Below are positions 17,599-25,075 of a DNA stretch of 64,000 nucleotides, one piece after another. Location: the NCBI GenBank assembly GCA_948470335.1, contig CAOKOL010000005.1, positions 62,001 to 126,000 of the forward strand. The letters are read 5' to 3'. The translations under genes and the position numbers were made by a program. This stretch comes from an uncultured Lachnospiraceae bacterium (GTDB taxonomy: Bacteria; Bacillota; Clostridia; Lachnospirales; Lachnospiraceae). The notes below the pieces were generated by a model. That model saw only the letters and a list, made by a program, of their open reading frames with translations. It was not told the origin of the DNA and did no database searches. Position 1 is the first letter of the stretch; each line of letters begins with the position of its first letter.

Positions 17599-19035
17599 TT
17601 ACATATACCTGTATAATTCTTCGTACTGTCTGGCGGAATTCGCCCAGGAGAAATCCCTGGCCATTGCGCGGTCCACCAGCTTATTCCACTCTCGTTTCTT
17701 ATTATAAAATACGCTAACCGCATAGCGGATTGTATTCAACATCTCGTGTGCATTATAGTTTGCGAAAGAAAATCCGGTGCCGGTGCTCTCATATTCATTG
17801 TAAGATTCCACCGTATCCCGCAGACCGCCTGTCTCTCTGACGATCGGGATCGTCCCGTAGCGCAGACTCATGAGCTGGCTCAAACCGCAAGGCTCAAACA
17901 GGGACGGCATCAGAAACGCGTCGCATCCTGCGTAAATCTTATGGGCCAGCGGATCGGAATAATAAATATTCGCCGATACCTGTCCATGGCACTTCCAGTC
18001 ATAATGACGAAACAGATTCTCATATTGTGCTTCACCGGTTCCCAAAATGACCAACTGTAGATTTTCCGCGCAGATTTCCTCCATCACGCAATTAATTAAA
18101 TCAAATCCCTTCTGATCAGTCAGTCTGGATACGATTCCCACCATGAATTTCTGGGGATTCTCCTCCAAACCCAACTCTTTCTGAAGGGCAGTCTTATTCT
18201 TCACTTTGTCCTTTCTGAATGTTCTGGCATTATAATTCTTCGTAATATGGGGATCTGTCTCCGGGTTGAACTCCTCATAGTCAATTCCGTTTACAATTCC
18301 TGACAGACAGTTTGACCTGGCCCGGATCAATCCATCCAGCCCTTCTCCGAAGAACGGATCCTGGATTTCCCTGGCATAGGTACCGCTGACCGTCGTCACA
18401 CGGTCGGCATATACGATTCCTCCTTTCAGCATATTCGCATCCCCGTAAGCCTCCAGTTTATCCGGTGCAAAATAGTAATTGGACAAGCCGGAATAAGCCT
18501 GAATCGTCTTTTTATCCCATACGCCCTGAAAACGCAGGTTGTGTATGGTAATCATGCTTTTCATACCCGCATAGAAGGGGCCGTCGCCAAATTTGTCTTT
18601 CAGATGGACCGGAATCAGTCCTGTCTGCCAGTCATGGCAGTGTACGATATCGGGCCGGAACCCGATCACCGGAAGGGCTGAAAGGGCGGCCTGTGAGAAG
18701 AAACAAAACTTCTCGATATCCCACAGCACATTCCCATAGGGCCTGTCCCCCGAAAAATATTCCTCATTGTCAATAAAATAAAATATATTTCCCTCATGAT
18801 TCAACTGCAGAACGCCCACGTATCTGGACAGATTATTGTAGTGCATATAAAAATGGCTGACATACTCCAACTGTGATTTATACGGCTCCGCCATGCAGGA
18901 ATATTTGGGTAAGATCACACGCACATCGAATTCATCTTTATTAAAATATTTGGGCAGCGACCCGACTACGTCCGCAAGTCCGCCTGTCTTAATAAAGGGA
19001 ACTGACTCTGATGCTACTAACAACACCTTTTTCAT
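17599..19035 (-). CDS. glgA: Glycogen synthase (ADP-glucose type, GT5)
   Basis: This 478-residue GT-B enzyme extends alpha-1,4-glucan using ADP-glucose. The N-terminal KTGGLADVVGSLPK (16-29) holds the nucleotide-sugar-binding KxGGL motif. Further marks are HCHDWQTGLIPVHLK, TIHNLRFQG, GIVNGIDYEEFNP and the C-terminal donor-site EPCGLSQLMSLRYGTIPIVRETGGLRDTV. Length is normal for GlgA. GGAGG lies seven bases before the ATG. It stands alone here: glgC, glgD, glgB and glgP are not in the window. It lies between spo0A and the envelope operon and has its own terminator; storage glycogen is often made by clostridia before sporulation. Confidence 0.97.
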   Translation of the reverse strand: MKKVLLVASESVPFIKTGGLADVVGSLPKYFNKDEFDVRVILPKYSCMAEPYKSQLEYVSHFYMHYNNLSRYVGVLQLNHEGNIFYFIDNEEYFSGDRPYGNVLWDIEKFCFFSQAALSALPVIGFRPDIVHCHDWQTGLIPVHLKDKFGDGPFYAGMKSMITIHNLRFQGVWDKKTIQAYSGLSNYYFAPDKLEAYGDANMLKGGIVYADRVTTVSGTYAREIQDPFFGEGLDGLIRARSNCLSGIVNGIDYEEFNPETDPHITKNYNARTFRKDKVKNKTALQKELGLEENPQKFMVGIVSRLTDQKGFDLINCVMEEICAENLQLVILGTGEAQYENLFRHYDWKCHGQVSANIYYSDPLAHKIYAGCDAFLMPSLFEPCGLSQLMSLRYGTIPIVRETGGLRDTVESYNEYESTGTGFSFANYNAHEMLNTIRYAVSVFYNKKREWNKLVDRAMARDFSWANSARQYEELYRYM

Positions 19036-19141
19036 GAAAAAACCTCCGTATCATACATATTCCCATGAGCTAAATGATCTGCCAAACTCTATATGCCGTC
19101 TCGGAAAAACAGCAAATCATCCGGCAAATAAATGTGCCCCT

Positions 19142-19170
19142 GAGTATAATCGCATAGTATGATTATACTC
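19142..19170. promoter_or_regulatory. Perfect inverted repeat between spo0A and glgA
   Basis: The arms GAGTATAATC and GATTATACTC (10 bases each, perfect, 9-base spacer) lie 107-135 bases before the glgA start and 61 bases after the spo0A stop. Each arm contains TATAAT-like sequence on one strand. It may be an operator or a promoter with two-fold symmetry; it lacks the T-run of a terminator. Confidence 0.45.
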
Positions 19171-19230
19171 CATTTTTCACTGATAGGAAAGAGGTTTCAC
19201 AGAATAATTGGAATATAATTGGAATATTTT

Positions 19231-20031
19231 TTATATCCTGTTTTTATACTCCAGCCGAATCTTGTCGGCGATCAGGGCAATAAACTCTGAATTCGTCGGT
19301 TTTCCTTTTCCCGTATGGATCGTATAACCAAACAGAGCATCGATGGTATCCATCTTCCCTCTGTTCCAGGCTACTTCTATGGCATGGCGGATCGCCCGCT
19401 CCACCCTGCTTGGCGTCGTCTGGTTTTTCTTTGCCACAGTCGGATAAAGGACCTTCGTAATAGAATTCAGCATCTCCACATCCTGCACTGACAGAATAAT
19501 GGCTTCCCGCAGATACTGATATCCCTTAATGTGGGCCGGAACGCCAATCTCATGGATCATGGCGGTCACATCATTCTCCAGATTCCGTTCCACATAGCTT
19601 TCCCTGGCCTCCGCATAGGGGATCGCCTTAATTTCCTTCTGCACCTGTCTCGTCGGTTCCATGAGAGATTTGATCTGACTCACTACCGTCTCCTGGTTCA
19701 ACGGCTTCATCATATAATACACCGCTCCCAGCCGAAACGCGTCCTCAGTCATCCGCTCGGACCCCACTGCCGACATGACAATAAATTCCGGCCTTTTTTT
19801 AATGGTCTGATCCTCATTGACCTTTGACATCAGCATCAGCCCATCCAGTTTCGGCATGATCAGATCCAATAGTACAACATCCGGTTGTTTATGACGAATA
19901 ATATCATAAACATCCTTTCCATTTGACGCCTTACCTACAACGTTTACATCGTTCTCCTTCGACAATACATCATCCAGCATCTGAACAATTCTTTCATTGT
20001 CGTCCGCAATCGCCACATTAAGCTTTGCCAC
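19231..20031 (-). CDS. spo0A: Sporulation master regulator Spo0A
   Basis: This response regulator of about 266 residues has a receiver domain with acidic pocket D10/D11, phospho-acceptor D56 (VVLLDLIMP) and the conserved Lys in MMKPL. The C-terminal Spo0A DNA-binding domain includes [19 protein letters not shown] and the recognition helix [15 protein letters not shown], essentially diagnostic. GTG at 20031 is preferred over GTG at 20040, because AAGGAG lies eight bases before the former and overlaps the latter. Phosphorylated Spo0A binds TTTGTCGAAA-type boxes to start sporulation. A sigma-A promoter (20079-20107) lies upstream; two direct ATTGTGCGT repeats and a 0A-like box are nearby. Confidence 0.98.
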   Translation of the reverse strand: MAKLNVAIADDNERIVQMLDDVLSKENDVNVVGKASNGKDVYDIIRHKQPDVVLLDLIMPKLDGLMLMSKVNEDQTIKKRPEFIVMSAVGSERMTEDAFRLGAVYYMMKPLNQETVVSQIKSLMEPTRQVQKEIKAIPYAEARESYVERNLENDVTAMIHEIGVPAHIKGYQYLREAIILSVQDVEMLNSITKVLYPTVAKKNQTTPSRVERAIRHAIEVAWNRGKMDTIDALFGYTIHTGKGKPTNSEFIALIADKIRLEYKNRI

Positions 20032-20078
20032 TTTCCTCACTCCTTTTCCACTATTTTACATGTTTTTCAGGTAAAAAC

Positions 20079-20107
20079 ATTATACGCACAATATGAAGAA
20101 TCTTCAA
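20079..20107 (-). promoter_or_regulatory. Sigma-A promoter of spo0A
   Basis: TTGAAG (20107-20102), 17 bases, then TATAAT (20084-20079) on the minus strand. The -35 region overlaps TTGTTGAAG, one mismatch from a 0A box core. ATTGTGCGT occurs twice, inside the spacer and upstream of the -35, as a direct repeat. Confidence 0.7.
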
Positions 20108-20200
20108 CAATATATAAACGCACAATTTCTCGAAATATTACAATTATTTTACAATTCGTCATTATACTTTGATGATTCTACACAATGTTTTTCAAAATAG

Positions 20201-20207
20201 TGTCGAA
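20201..20207 (+). promoter_or_regulatory. 0A-box core TGTCGAA upstream of spo0A
   Basis: The seven-base core of the Spo0A binding site lies in the 240-base gap between the LysR stop and the spo0A start, about 95 bases upstream of the spo0A -35. A seven-base match is expected several times by chance in 64 kb, so position is the main support. Confidence 0.35.
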
Positions 20208-20270
20208 TGCCGACAAAACTTTTTTCATCTCTGTCGTACTTACCGGTATATTTTCGGCAAAAGACATAAA

Positions 20271-21173
20271 CTAACTGTTTCTTTCTCTCATTTCGTTTTT
20301 TACAAATTTTTGAAATTTCATGACAGCTTCCGTCACCGGCTCCCCGGTCCGGGTCAGCATGCATACGTTCCAGCGGAGATTTTCCTCATCCGCAAAAGGA
20401 ATCATCACCACATTGGAATCAGCCATCTCCCGGTAAATATCGTTGACCACCACGGAAACACCACTGCCCCTGGAGACCGCGCTTTTGCACAGAGAAAAGC
20501 CGCTTGTCTGAAACACGATATCCGGTGCAAACCCCGCCCGGTCACAGGCATTTTTAATTATATGGTGAATCTTAAATGCTTTGCTCTCCAGATAGACCGG
20601 CTCCCCTTTCAGATCGGTGATCTGAGCCTGACAGCGCCCTGACACTGCCAGCGGATGGCTTTTATGTACGATCATGCTGAAACGAAAAGAAGCAATCGGC
20701 GTAATCTCATATCTGCCCGGATCAAAGGGTTCGATCGAAAAGGCCACATTCCCCTCCCGCTGGTCGAACAGCCGCTCCACCTCCAGATCCGGATACTCCC
20801 GATACTGAAAAATAATTTCCGGATGCTCTTTCTGAAAGCGGAGAATGGATTCCGGCTGCACAAGACGCAGTACGCCAAAAGCCGACAGCAGATTTACCTC
20901 TCCCAGAGAAGTCTGTTTAATCAGCTCCAGGTCCTTTTGCAGCATCCACTGTTCCGTCAGAATCTTTTCCGCATGCTCCAAAAGGCAGCGGCCGCTCTCT
21001 GTCAGCTCCACGCCGGAAGCGGAACGGTAAAGCAGCACGACCCCCAGCTCTTCCTCCAATGCTTTTACAATACGACTCAGATTCTGGGTGGAATGATACA
21101 GGTTCCTGGCCGCCTGGGCCATACTGCCGCAGCGGCAAATCTCGCGAAAACAATAGAGCTGATTCATATCCAT
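20271..21173 (-). CDS. LysR-family transcriptional regulator
   Basis: This 300-residue regulator has an N-terminal winged helix-turn-helix (about 1-60: MDMNQLYCFREICRCGSMAQ onward to AARNLYHSTQNLSRIVKALEEELGV). A periplasmic-binding-type effector domain follows. ATG at 21173 gives the family's usual length and has GGGGAGG seven bases upstream; the longer frame to 21341 has no start signal. It is divergent from the DUF6273 gene across 178 bases. LysR proteins often control the divergent neighbour, and a TTATAAT-ATG-ATTATAA symmetry overlaps that gene's -10. The effector is unknown. The HTH has Asn-Leu-Ser in the recognition helix. Confidence 0.92.
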   Translation of the reverse strand: MDMNQLYCFREICRCGSMAQAARNLYHSTQNLSRIVKALEEELGVVLLYRSASGVELTESGRCLLEHAEKILTEQWMLQKDLELIKQTSLGEVNLLSAFGVLRLVQPESILRFQKEHPEIIFQYREYPDLEVERLFDQREGNVAFSIEPFDPGRYEITPIASFRFSMIVHKSHPLAVSGRCQAQITDLKGEPVYLESKAFKIHHIIKNACDRAGFAPDIVFQTSGFSLCKSAVSRGSGVSVVVNDIYREMADSNVVMIPFADEENLRWNVCMLTRTGEPVTEAVMKFQKFVKNEMRERNS

Positions 21174-21288
21174 GGCGATTCCTCCCCGTCGTATATTGCT
21201 GCAGACTGCCTCCGCTGCCAGTCGCAGCCTGGTCACTGCGCAAACGGTACCTTCACGCTTTTCGGGCACCCCGTCACATTTTTCTTGA

Positions 21289-21317
21289 TAGACAAGCAGA
21301 AGCAGGTCTATTATAAT
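21289..21317 (+). promoter_or_regulatory. Sigma-A promoter of the DUF6273 gene with a symmetric site at -10
   Basis: TAGACA (21289-21294), 17 bases, TATAAT (21312-21317). The -10 is inside the inverted repeat TTATAAT-ATG-ATTATAA (21311-21327). Such an AT-rich T-N11-A site fits LysR-type regulators, and a LysR gene is divergent from it. Confidence 0.65.
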
Positions 21318-21351
21318 ATGATTATAAAATGAACAAAGCAAGGAGAACGAT

Positions 21352-22011
21352 ATGGAAATTCTTTATACACAGGCAAAAGAAGCTTTTTTTCACGCTACGA
21401 CCCACGAAACCATGCTGGTAGCCAAAAAGCAGTTCGAACAGTTAGGAGATTACAAAGACAGTGCCAATTATCTGAAAAAATGCGACACCTGGCTGCATTT
21501 CAGCCTGGGGAACACCGTTGTTTACGGCAATTACAAAGGACGCCCGCTGGAGTGGACCGTTATGGAAGTCAGCGGCAAAGTCCGCCTGCTCTTAGCCAAT
21601 GACAATGTGGATTACCAGCCCTTTAATCTGGAACGGGACAATACATACTGGGCTACCAGCCATCTGCGCCAGTGGCTGAACCACGATTTTATCAACGAAG
21701 CTTTTACAATGGCCGAACGCATGTCCATCATGATCAGCAAACTGAAAAATCCGGCCAGCCGTGAATGGAATACCTACTGCGGCCCCGACACCAAAGACAA
21801 AGTGTTTGTGTTCAGCCATGAAGAGATCGATCAATATCTGCCGGACTCTGCAGACAGGGGGCTGAACGACTGGTGGTGGACACGCACCATGGGCTATATC
21901 CTGCTTGCCGCCGCCTGCGTTTATACCGACGGCTCCGTATATGACCTGGGCATTAATATCCATGAAAGACACATCGGTGTCCGCCCGGCCATCCGTATTA
22001 TGCTCCGGTGA
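21352..22011 (+). CDS. DUF6273-domain protein
   Basis: This 219-residue soluble protein has no signal peptide. A short helical N-terminal part (residues 1-45: TQAKEAFFHATTH, YKDSANYLKKCD) resembles half of a tetratricopeptide-like repeat. The DUF6273 domain follows, with WTVMEVSGKVRLLL, TYWATSHLRQWLNHDFINEAF, and the C-terminal WWWTRTMGYI then VRPAIRI motif. This fold recalls formylglycine-generating or C-type-lectin-like domains, common in Lachnospiraceae and often secreted, but the function is unknown. AAGGAG lies eight bases before the ATG. Its own promoter and a strong terminator make it a single-gene unit divergent from a LysR regulator. Confidence 0.8.
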   Translation: MEILYTQAKEAFFHATTHETMLVAKKQFEQLGDYKDSANYLKKCDTWLHFSLGNTVVYGNYKGRPLEWTVMEVSGKVRLLLANDNVDYQPFNLERDNTYWATSHLRQWLNHDFINEAFTMAERMSIMISKLKNPASREWNTYCGPDTKDKVFVFSHEEIDQYLPDSADRGLNDWWWTRTMGYILLAAACVYTDGSVYDLGINIHERHIGVRPAIRIMLR

Positions 22012-22069
22012 AACCGCAGGAGTCCGCAGGACATCATCACGGAATCTTTCACTATACCGTCTCTCTTTT

Positions 22070-22102
22070 CCGGTCCGGTCTCTGACCGGACCGGGCCTTT
22101 TT
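22070..22102 (+). terminator. Terminator of the DUF6273 gene
   Basis: An 11-base perfect stem (CCGGTCCGGTC with GACCGGACCGG), loop TCT, then GCC and five T on the plus strand. It lies 59 bases after the stop codon. Confidence 0.88.
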
Positions 22103-22200
22103 ACACAATACAGAAATGACTGTTATGAAATGCCGCCTGACATACCGGCCCGCCGATCCGGTAAACCGTATTTTTTGACGGCATCCGAACCGACCGTACA

Positions 22201-22917
22201 CTAAGCCGGACTTGGCTCCCTGTGAACCGCAGCCCTGTGAACGGGATGAAACATATATCCTTTTCCCCAGACCGTATGGATCATCTCCGGCCTCTGGGGA
22301 TCCTCCTCCAGCTTGTTCCGCAGAGAACAAATCACATCCGCAAGTCTGGCGTCCGCTTTCCCGTCGCGGCTGTTCCAGACCCGGTTTGACAGCATACCGG
22401 CAGATAAAGGAGTTCCCTCATTTTCCACCAGAACTTTCAGCAATTTTCTCTCCGAACTGCTTAACCGCACCTCCTCCGTGTCCCGAAATACTTTTTCTTT
22501 ATCCATCTGATAAGATATCGCTTTAAAACGGCACTCTCGCTCCGGCAGCTTTTTCTGCTTCTTCCACACAACATCGGTAATCGTCTCTTTCAACTGTGCC
22601 AGGGAAAATGGCTTCATGATCCAGACGTCCTTCTCCCGAAAAGATTTCATGATCCCTTCCGGCTCCGTTCCTCTCTCTGCCAGCACAATCACCGGCGTAT
22701 CCAACGTCTGATGGATCTGCTCCAGCAGCTCTCTGCCTTTACCGTCCGGCAGCTTCCATGACATAATTATCAGGGAAAAGGTTTTATATCTGATATTTTG
22801 CAGCGCATCTTTCAGCGAAAAACTCTGGGTAACTCGATAAGGCCCCTGAACAAGTCCCAGAACGATCCCGTCGCTTAATCCTCTGTCCTGTTCCACCAGT
22901 AAAATTTCCTTCATCAT
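22201..22917 (-). CDS. OmpR/PhoB-type response regulator with degenerate receiver
   Basis: This 238-residue protein has an N-terminal receiver fold and a C-terminal winged helix (about 130-230: RLSSSERKLLKVLVENEG, NRVWNSRDG, IHTVWGKGYMF). The receiver start ILLVEQDRG keeps E9 and D11. The phospho-acceptor position is Ser (S53 in LIIMSWKLPDG, where Asp is normal), and the conserved Thr/Ser is Ala (VIVLAERG). The Lys in IMKPFS remains. It therefore probably does not use ordinary Asp phosphorylation, as in atypical response regulators. No histidine kinase gene is near. AGAGG lies four bases before the first of two ATG codons. It is divergent from a small Cys-containing protein. Confidence 0.9.
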   Translation of the reverse strand: MMKEILLVEQDRGLSDGIVLGLVQGPYRVTQSFSLKDALQNIRYKTFSLIIMSWKLPDGKGRELLEQIHQTLDTPVIVLAERGTEPEGIMKSFREKDVWIMKPFSLAQLKETITDVVWKKQKKLPERECRFKAISYQMDKEKVFRDTEEVRLSSSERKLLKVLVENEGTPLSAGMLSNRVWNSRDGKADARLADVICSLRNKLEEDPQRPEMIHTVWGKGYMFHPVHRAAVHREPSPA

Positions 22918-22937
22918 TTTACCTCTGATATTTTTAT

Positions 22938-22965
22938 ATTATATTTTCATTCTTTCATATGTCAG
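22938..22965 (-). promoter_or_regulatory. Promoter of the atypical response regulator
   Basis: On the minus strand CTGACA (22965-22960), 16 bases, TATAAT (22943-22938). It ends 21 bases before the start codon, giving a very short leader. Confidence 0.6.
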
Positions 22966-23029
22966 TGTTTTATTTTAACGAAGGAAAAGAACACTGTCAA
23001 GATTTTTTATTGGTAATTGCTGCAAAATA

Positions 23030-23058
23030 TTGCAAATTTGTTCAAAAATGCGTAATAT
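23030..23058 (+). promoter_or_regulatory. Promoter of the 77-residue protein gene
   Basis: TTGCAA (23030-23035), 17 bases, TAATAT (23053-23058); start codon about 45 bases after the expected RNA start. It is back to back with the response-regulator promoter 65 bases away. Confidence 0.6.
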
Positions 23059-23108
23059 ATAAAAAGGTAACCTGTCAACAGAGTAAAACATAAAGGAGGC
23101 TTCCCATC

Positions 23109-23342
23109 ATGTCACAGACCGCACCGCAACCCAAAACCATCTATGAATATGCATCCGGCTACTGCCGGGTACTGGACAATCACAGACTTGTGGAATGTAC
23201 TTTATTCCAATACCCGGACGGCCGCAGAACTCTGGAAGAAATGGACTGTGATTTCGGCCAGTGCCCCAACCACATCGACTGCATCATCGCAAAAGCCGCC
23301 CGGGAAATGGAACAGTCCGGAACAGAAAACACCCCGGATTAA
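23109..23342 (+). CDS. Small Cys-containing protein of unknown function
   Basis: A 77-residue protein that I do not recognise. An excellent AAAGGAGG precedes the ATG by about nine bases and a promoter lies upstream, so it is very likely expressed. There is no signal peptide or membrane helix. It has five Cys (C19, C30, C47, C52, C58); DCDFGQCPNHIDC gives C-x4-C-x5-C, which could bind metal. The C-terminal tail is acidic and polar. Its stop overlaps the stop of the convergent pncB gene by two bases, with no terminator between them. It is divergent from an atypical response regulator, which may control it. Confidence 0.7.
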   Translation: MSQTAPQPKTIYEYASGYCRVLDNHRLVECTLFQYPDGRRTLEEMDCDFGQCPNHIDCIIAKAAREMEQSGTENTPD

Positions 23343-24787
23343 TGCTCCTTTTTGTTCAGAAGACTTTCTTTTAAGTCGTACAGCTTTTTCGACAGATCTA
23401 CATAGTGGACATGAGGATTCTCAAAACGCTGTTCCTCCTCCCACACCGTATATTTCAATTGCTTGTTTACATGCTCTCTGATCTCCTCCAGCGTGGGAAG
23501 CTGATAAACCAGCTTTCCATCCTGGTAGATGGTCTTCTGCACTTTTTCCACCATAACATTGGTAAAAGTCATTTTCTTCCACGGCTTCTGAGGGTCCACA
23601 AAAGCAAACGGCGTCTCTCCGTCGATTTCCTCATCGCTCAGCGTGAGCAAGTCCGCATAGCCGAAACCGGTTTCTTTGTTGTAGATTCTCCACAGTGTCT
23701 TTTTACCCGGATTCGTCACCTTCTCCGGATTCTCGGAAATTTTAATTCTGGGCTCGTAGGTTCCGTCCGGCTGTTTTACCGCCACCAGCTTGTACACGCC
23801 GCCGAATACGGGATCTGATTTTGAGGTGATCAGACGCTCGCCCACACCGTAGGAATCAATCCTGGCCTCCTGGATATTCAGGGAATTAATCAGATATTCG
23901 TCCACGCTGTTGGACACCACGATCTGACAGTCCGTCAGTCCCGCGTCATCCAGCACTTTCCGCAGTTTTTTGGAAAAATACGCCAGATCCCCGCTGTCGA
24001 TGCGGACGCCTTTCAGCCGTTTTCCCATCGGCTCCAGCACCTCTTTTGCCGTGCGGACCGCATTGATTACGCCGCTCTCCAGAATATCATAGGTATCAAT
24101 CAGCAATGTGCAGGAATCGGGATAAACCTCCGCATAAGCCTTAAACGCTTCAAATTCCGTAGGGAAAAACTGCACCCAGGAATGGGCCATGGTTCCCACC
24201 GCTTTTACGCCGAACATCTGATCCGCCAGTACCGTAGCCGTTGCGCCCACGCCGCCGATATAGGCCGCTCTGGCCCCGTTGACAGCCGCATCCGCGCCCT
24301 GGGCCCTTCTGGCGCCGAATTCCATAATCGTCGCGGGTGCCGCCGCCCGGCAGATTCGGTTTGCCTTGGTGGCAATCAGCGTCTGATGGTTGACCGTCAG
24401 AAGCAGCATGGTCTCCACCAACTGCGCTTCTATCAGCGGCGCAGTCACCGTAACCAGCGGCGTGCCCGGATAGACAACGGTTCCTTCCGGCACCGCCTCG
24501 ATGGTTCCGGTAAAACGGAAATTTTTCAGATAATCCAGAAAGCCCTCGTCAAACATCTCCCTGCCGCGCAGATAGGCGATATCCGCATCGGTGAACTCCA
24601 TATGCTCAATATAGTCCACCAACTGTTCCAGACCGGCGCAGACGGCAAATCCCGCCCTATCCGGATTGCTTCTGTAGAACATGTCAAATACCACCGTAAT
24701 GTCTTTCAATCCCTTGACAAAATACCCGTTGGACATGGTCAGTTCATAAAAGTCCATCAGCATCGTCAGATTTCTTTTCTCGTTCAT
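23339..24787 (-). CDS. pncB: Nicotinate phosphoribosyltransferase
   Basis: This 482-residue enzyme makes nicotinate mononucleotide from nicotinate and PRPP with ATP, the first step of NAD salvage. Family signs are LTMLMDFYELTMSNGYF at the N-terminus, FDMFYRSNPDRAGFAV, EFGARRAQG, GTMAHSWVQFF, LLIDTYD, GVRIDSGDLAYFSKKLRKVLDDAG-type substrate-site motifs, and SYGVGERL. Length fits the NaPRTase family. AGAGGGG precedes the ATG. Its own promoter (25009-25037) is separated from the start by a leader of about 215 bases with a strong hairpin. Genes for other NAD steps are not nearby. Confidence 0.96.
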   Translation of the reverse strand: MNEKRNLTMLMDFYELTMSNGYFVKGLKDITVVFDMFYRSNPDRAGFAVCAGLEQLVDYIEHMEFTDADIAYLRGREMFDEGFLDYLKNFRFTGTIEAVPEGTVVYPGTPLVTVTAPLIEAQLVETMLLLTVNHQTLIATKANRICRAAAPATIMEFGARRAQGADAAVNGARAAYIGGVGATATVLADQMFGVKAVGTMAHSWVQFFPTEFEAFKAYAEVYPDSCTLLIDTYDILESGVINAVRTAKEVLEPMGKRLKGVRIDSGDLAYFSKKLRKVLDDAGLTDCQIVVSNSVDEYLINSLNIQEARIDSYGVGERLITSKSDPVFGGVYKLVAVKQPDGTYEPRIKISENPEKVTNPGKKTLWRIYNKETGFGYADLLTLSDEEIDGETPFAFVDPQKPWKKMTFTNVMVEKVQKTIYQDGKLVYQLPTLEEIREHVNKQLKYTVWEEEQRFENPHVHYVDLSKKLYDLKESLLNKKEH

Positions 24788-24881
24788 ATTCCCCTCTTTC
24801 CCGACGCATCTGCCAGCTTATCCGGACCGGACGGCAAACACATGTCTATTCACGATCCTTCCCGGATATGCATCACGCATC

Positions 24882-24926
24882 GTTCGGACAGAATCCGACA
24901 GCCCGCTCCCGGATTCTCTTCCGAAC
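24882..24926 (-). promoter_or_regulatory. Long hairpin in the pncB 5' leader
   Basis: On the minus strand GTTCGGAAGAGAATCCG and CGGATTCTGTCCGAAC pair almost perfectly around a 12-base loop. It lies in the 215-base leader between the pncB promoter and start. There is no following T-run, so it is not a plain terminator. It matches no riboswitch I recognise, including the known NAD-binding classes. Confidence 0.5.
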
Positions 24927-25008
24927 TTCTGATCTATGCGGATGCGCATTTTTTATCACAGTTTCCAAAACCATTTTTGTATCTGTTTCATATTTTTCGC
25001 TTTATCCT

Positions 25009-25037
25009 AGTATATATATGTTACCGGCGTTTATCAA
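25009..25037 (-). promoter_or_regulatory. Sigma-A promoter of pncB
   Basis: TTGATA (25037-25032), 17 bases, TATACT (25014-25009) on the minus strand. It lies just after the stop of the giant Ig-like gene, where no terminator is visible, so read-through from that operon is also possible. Confidence 0.65.
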
Positions 25038-25075
25038 CCATATTTTCGGAAAAAATACATTTTCGAACCTACATT

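Noticed and set aside
19959-19965. 0A-box core inside spo0A
   Set aside because: It lies in coding sequence and encodes ordinary residues; probably chance.
20149-20364. 71-codon minus-strand frame at the end of the LysR gene
   Set aside because: Its only Met start is inside the LysR gene in another frame, without a ribosome binding site.
23390-23397. 0A-box-like TGTCGAAAAA inside pncB
   Set aside because: It encodes Leu-Ser-Lys-Lys within the gene and is not near a promoter.
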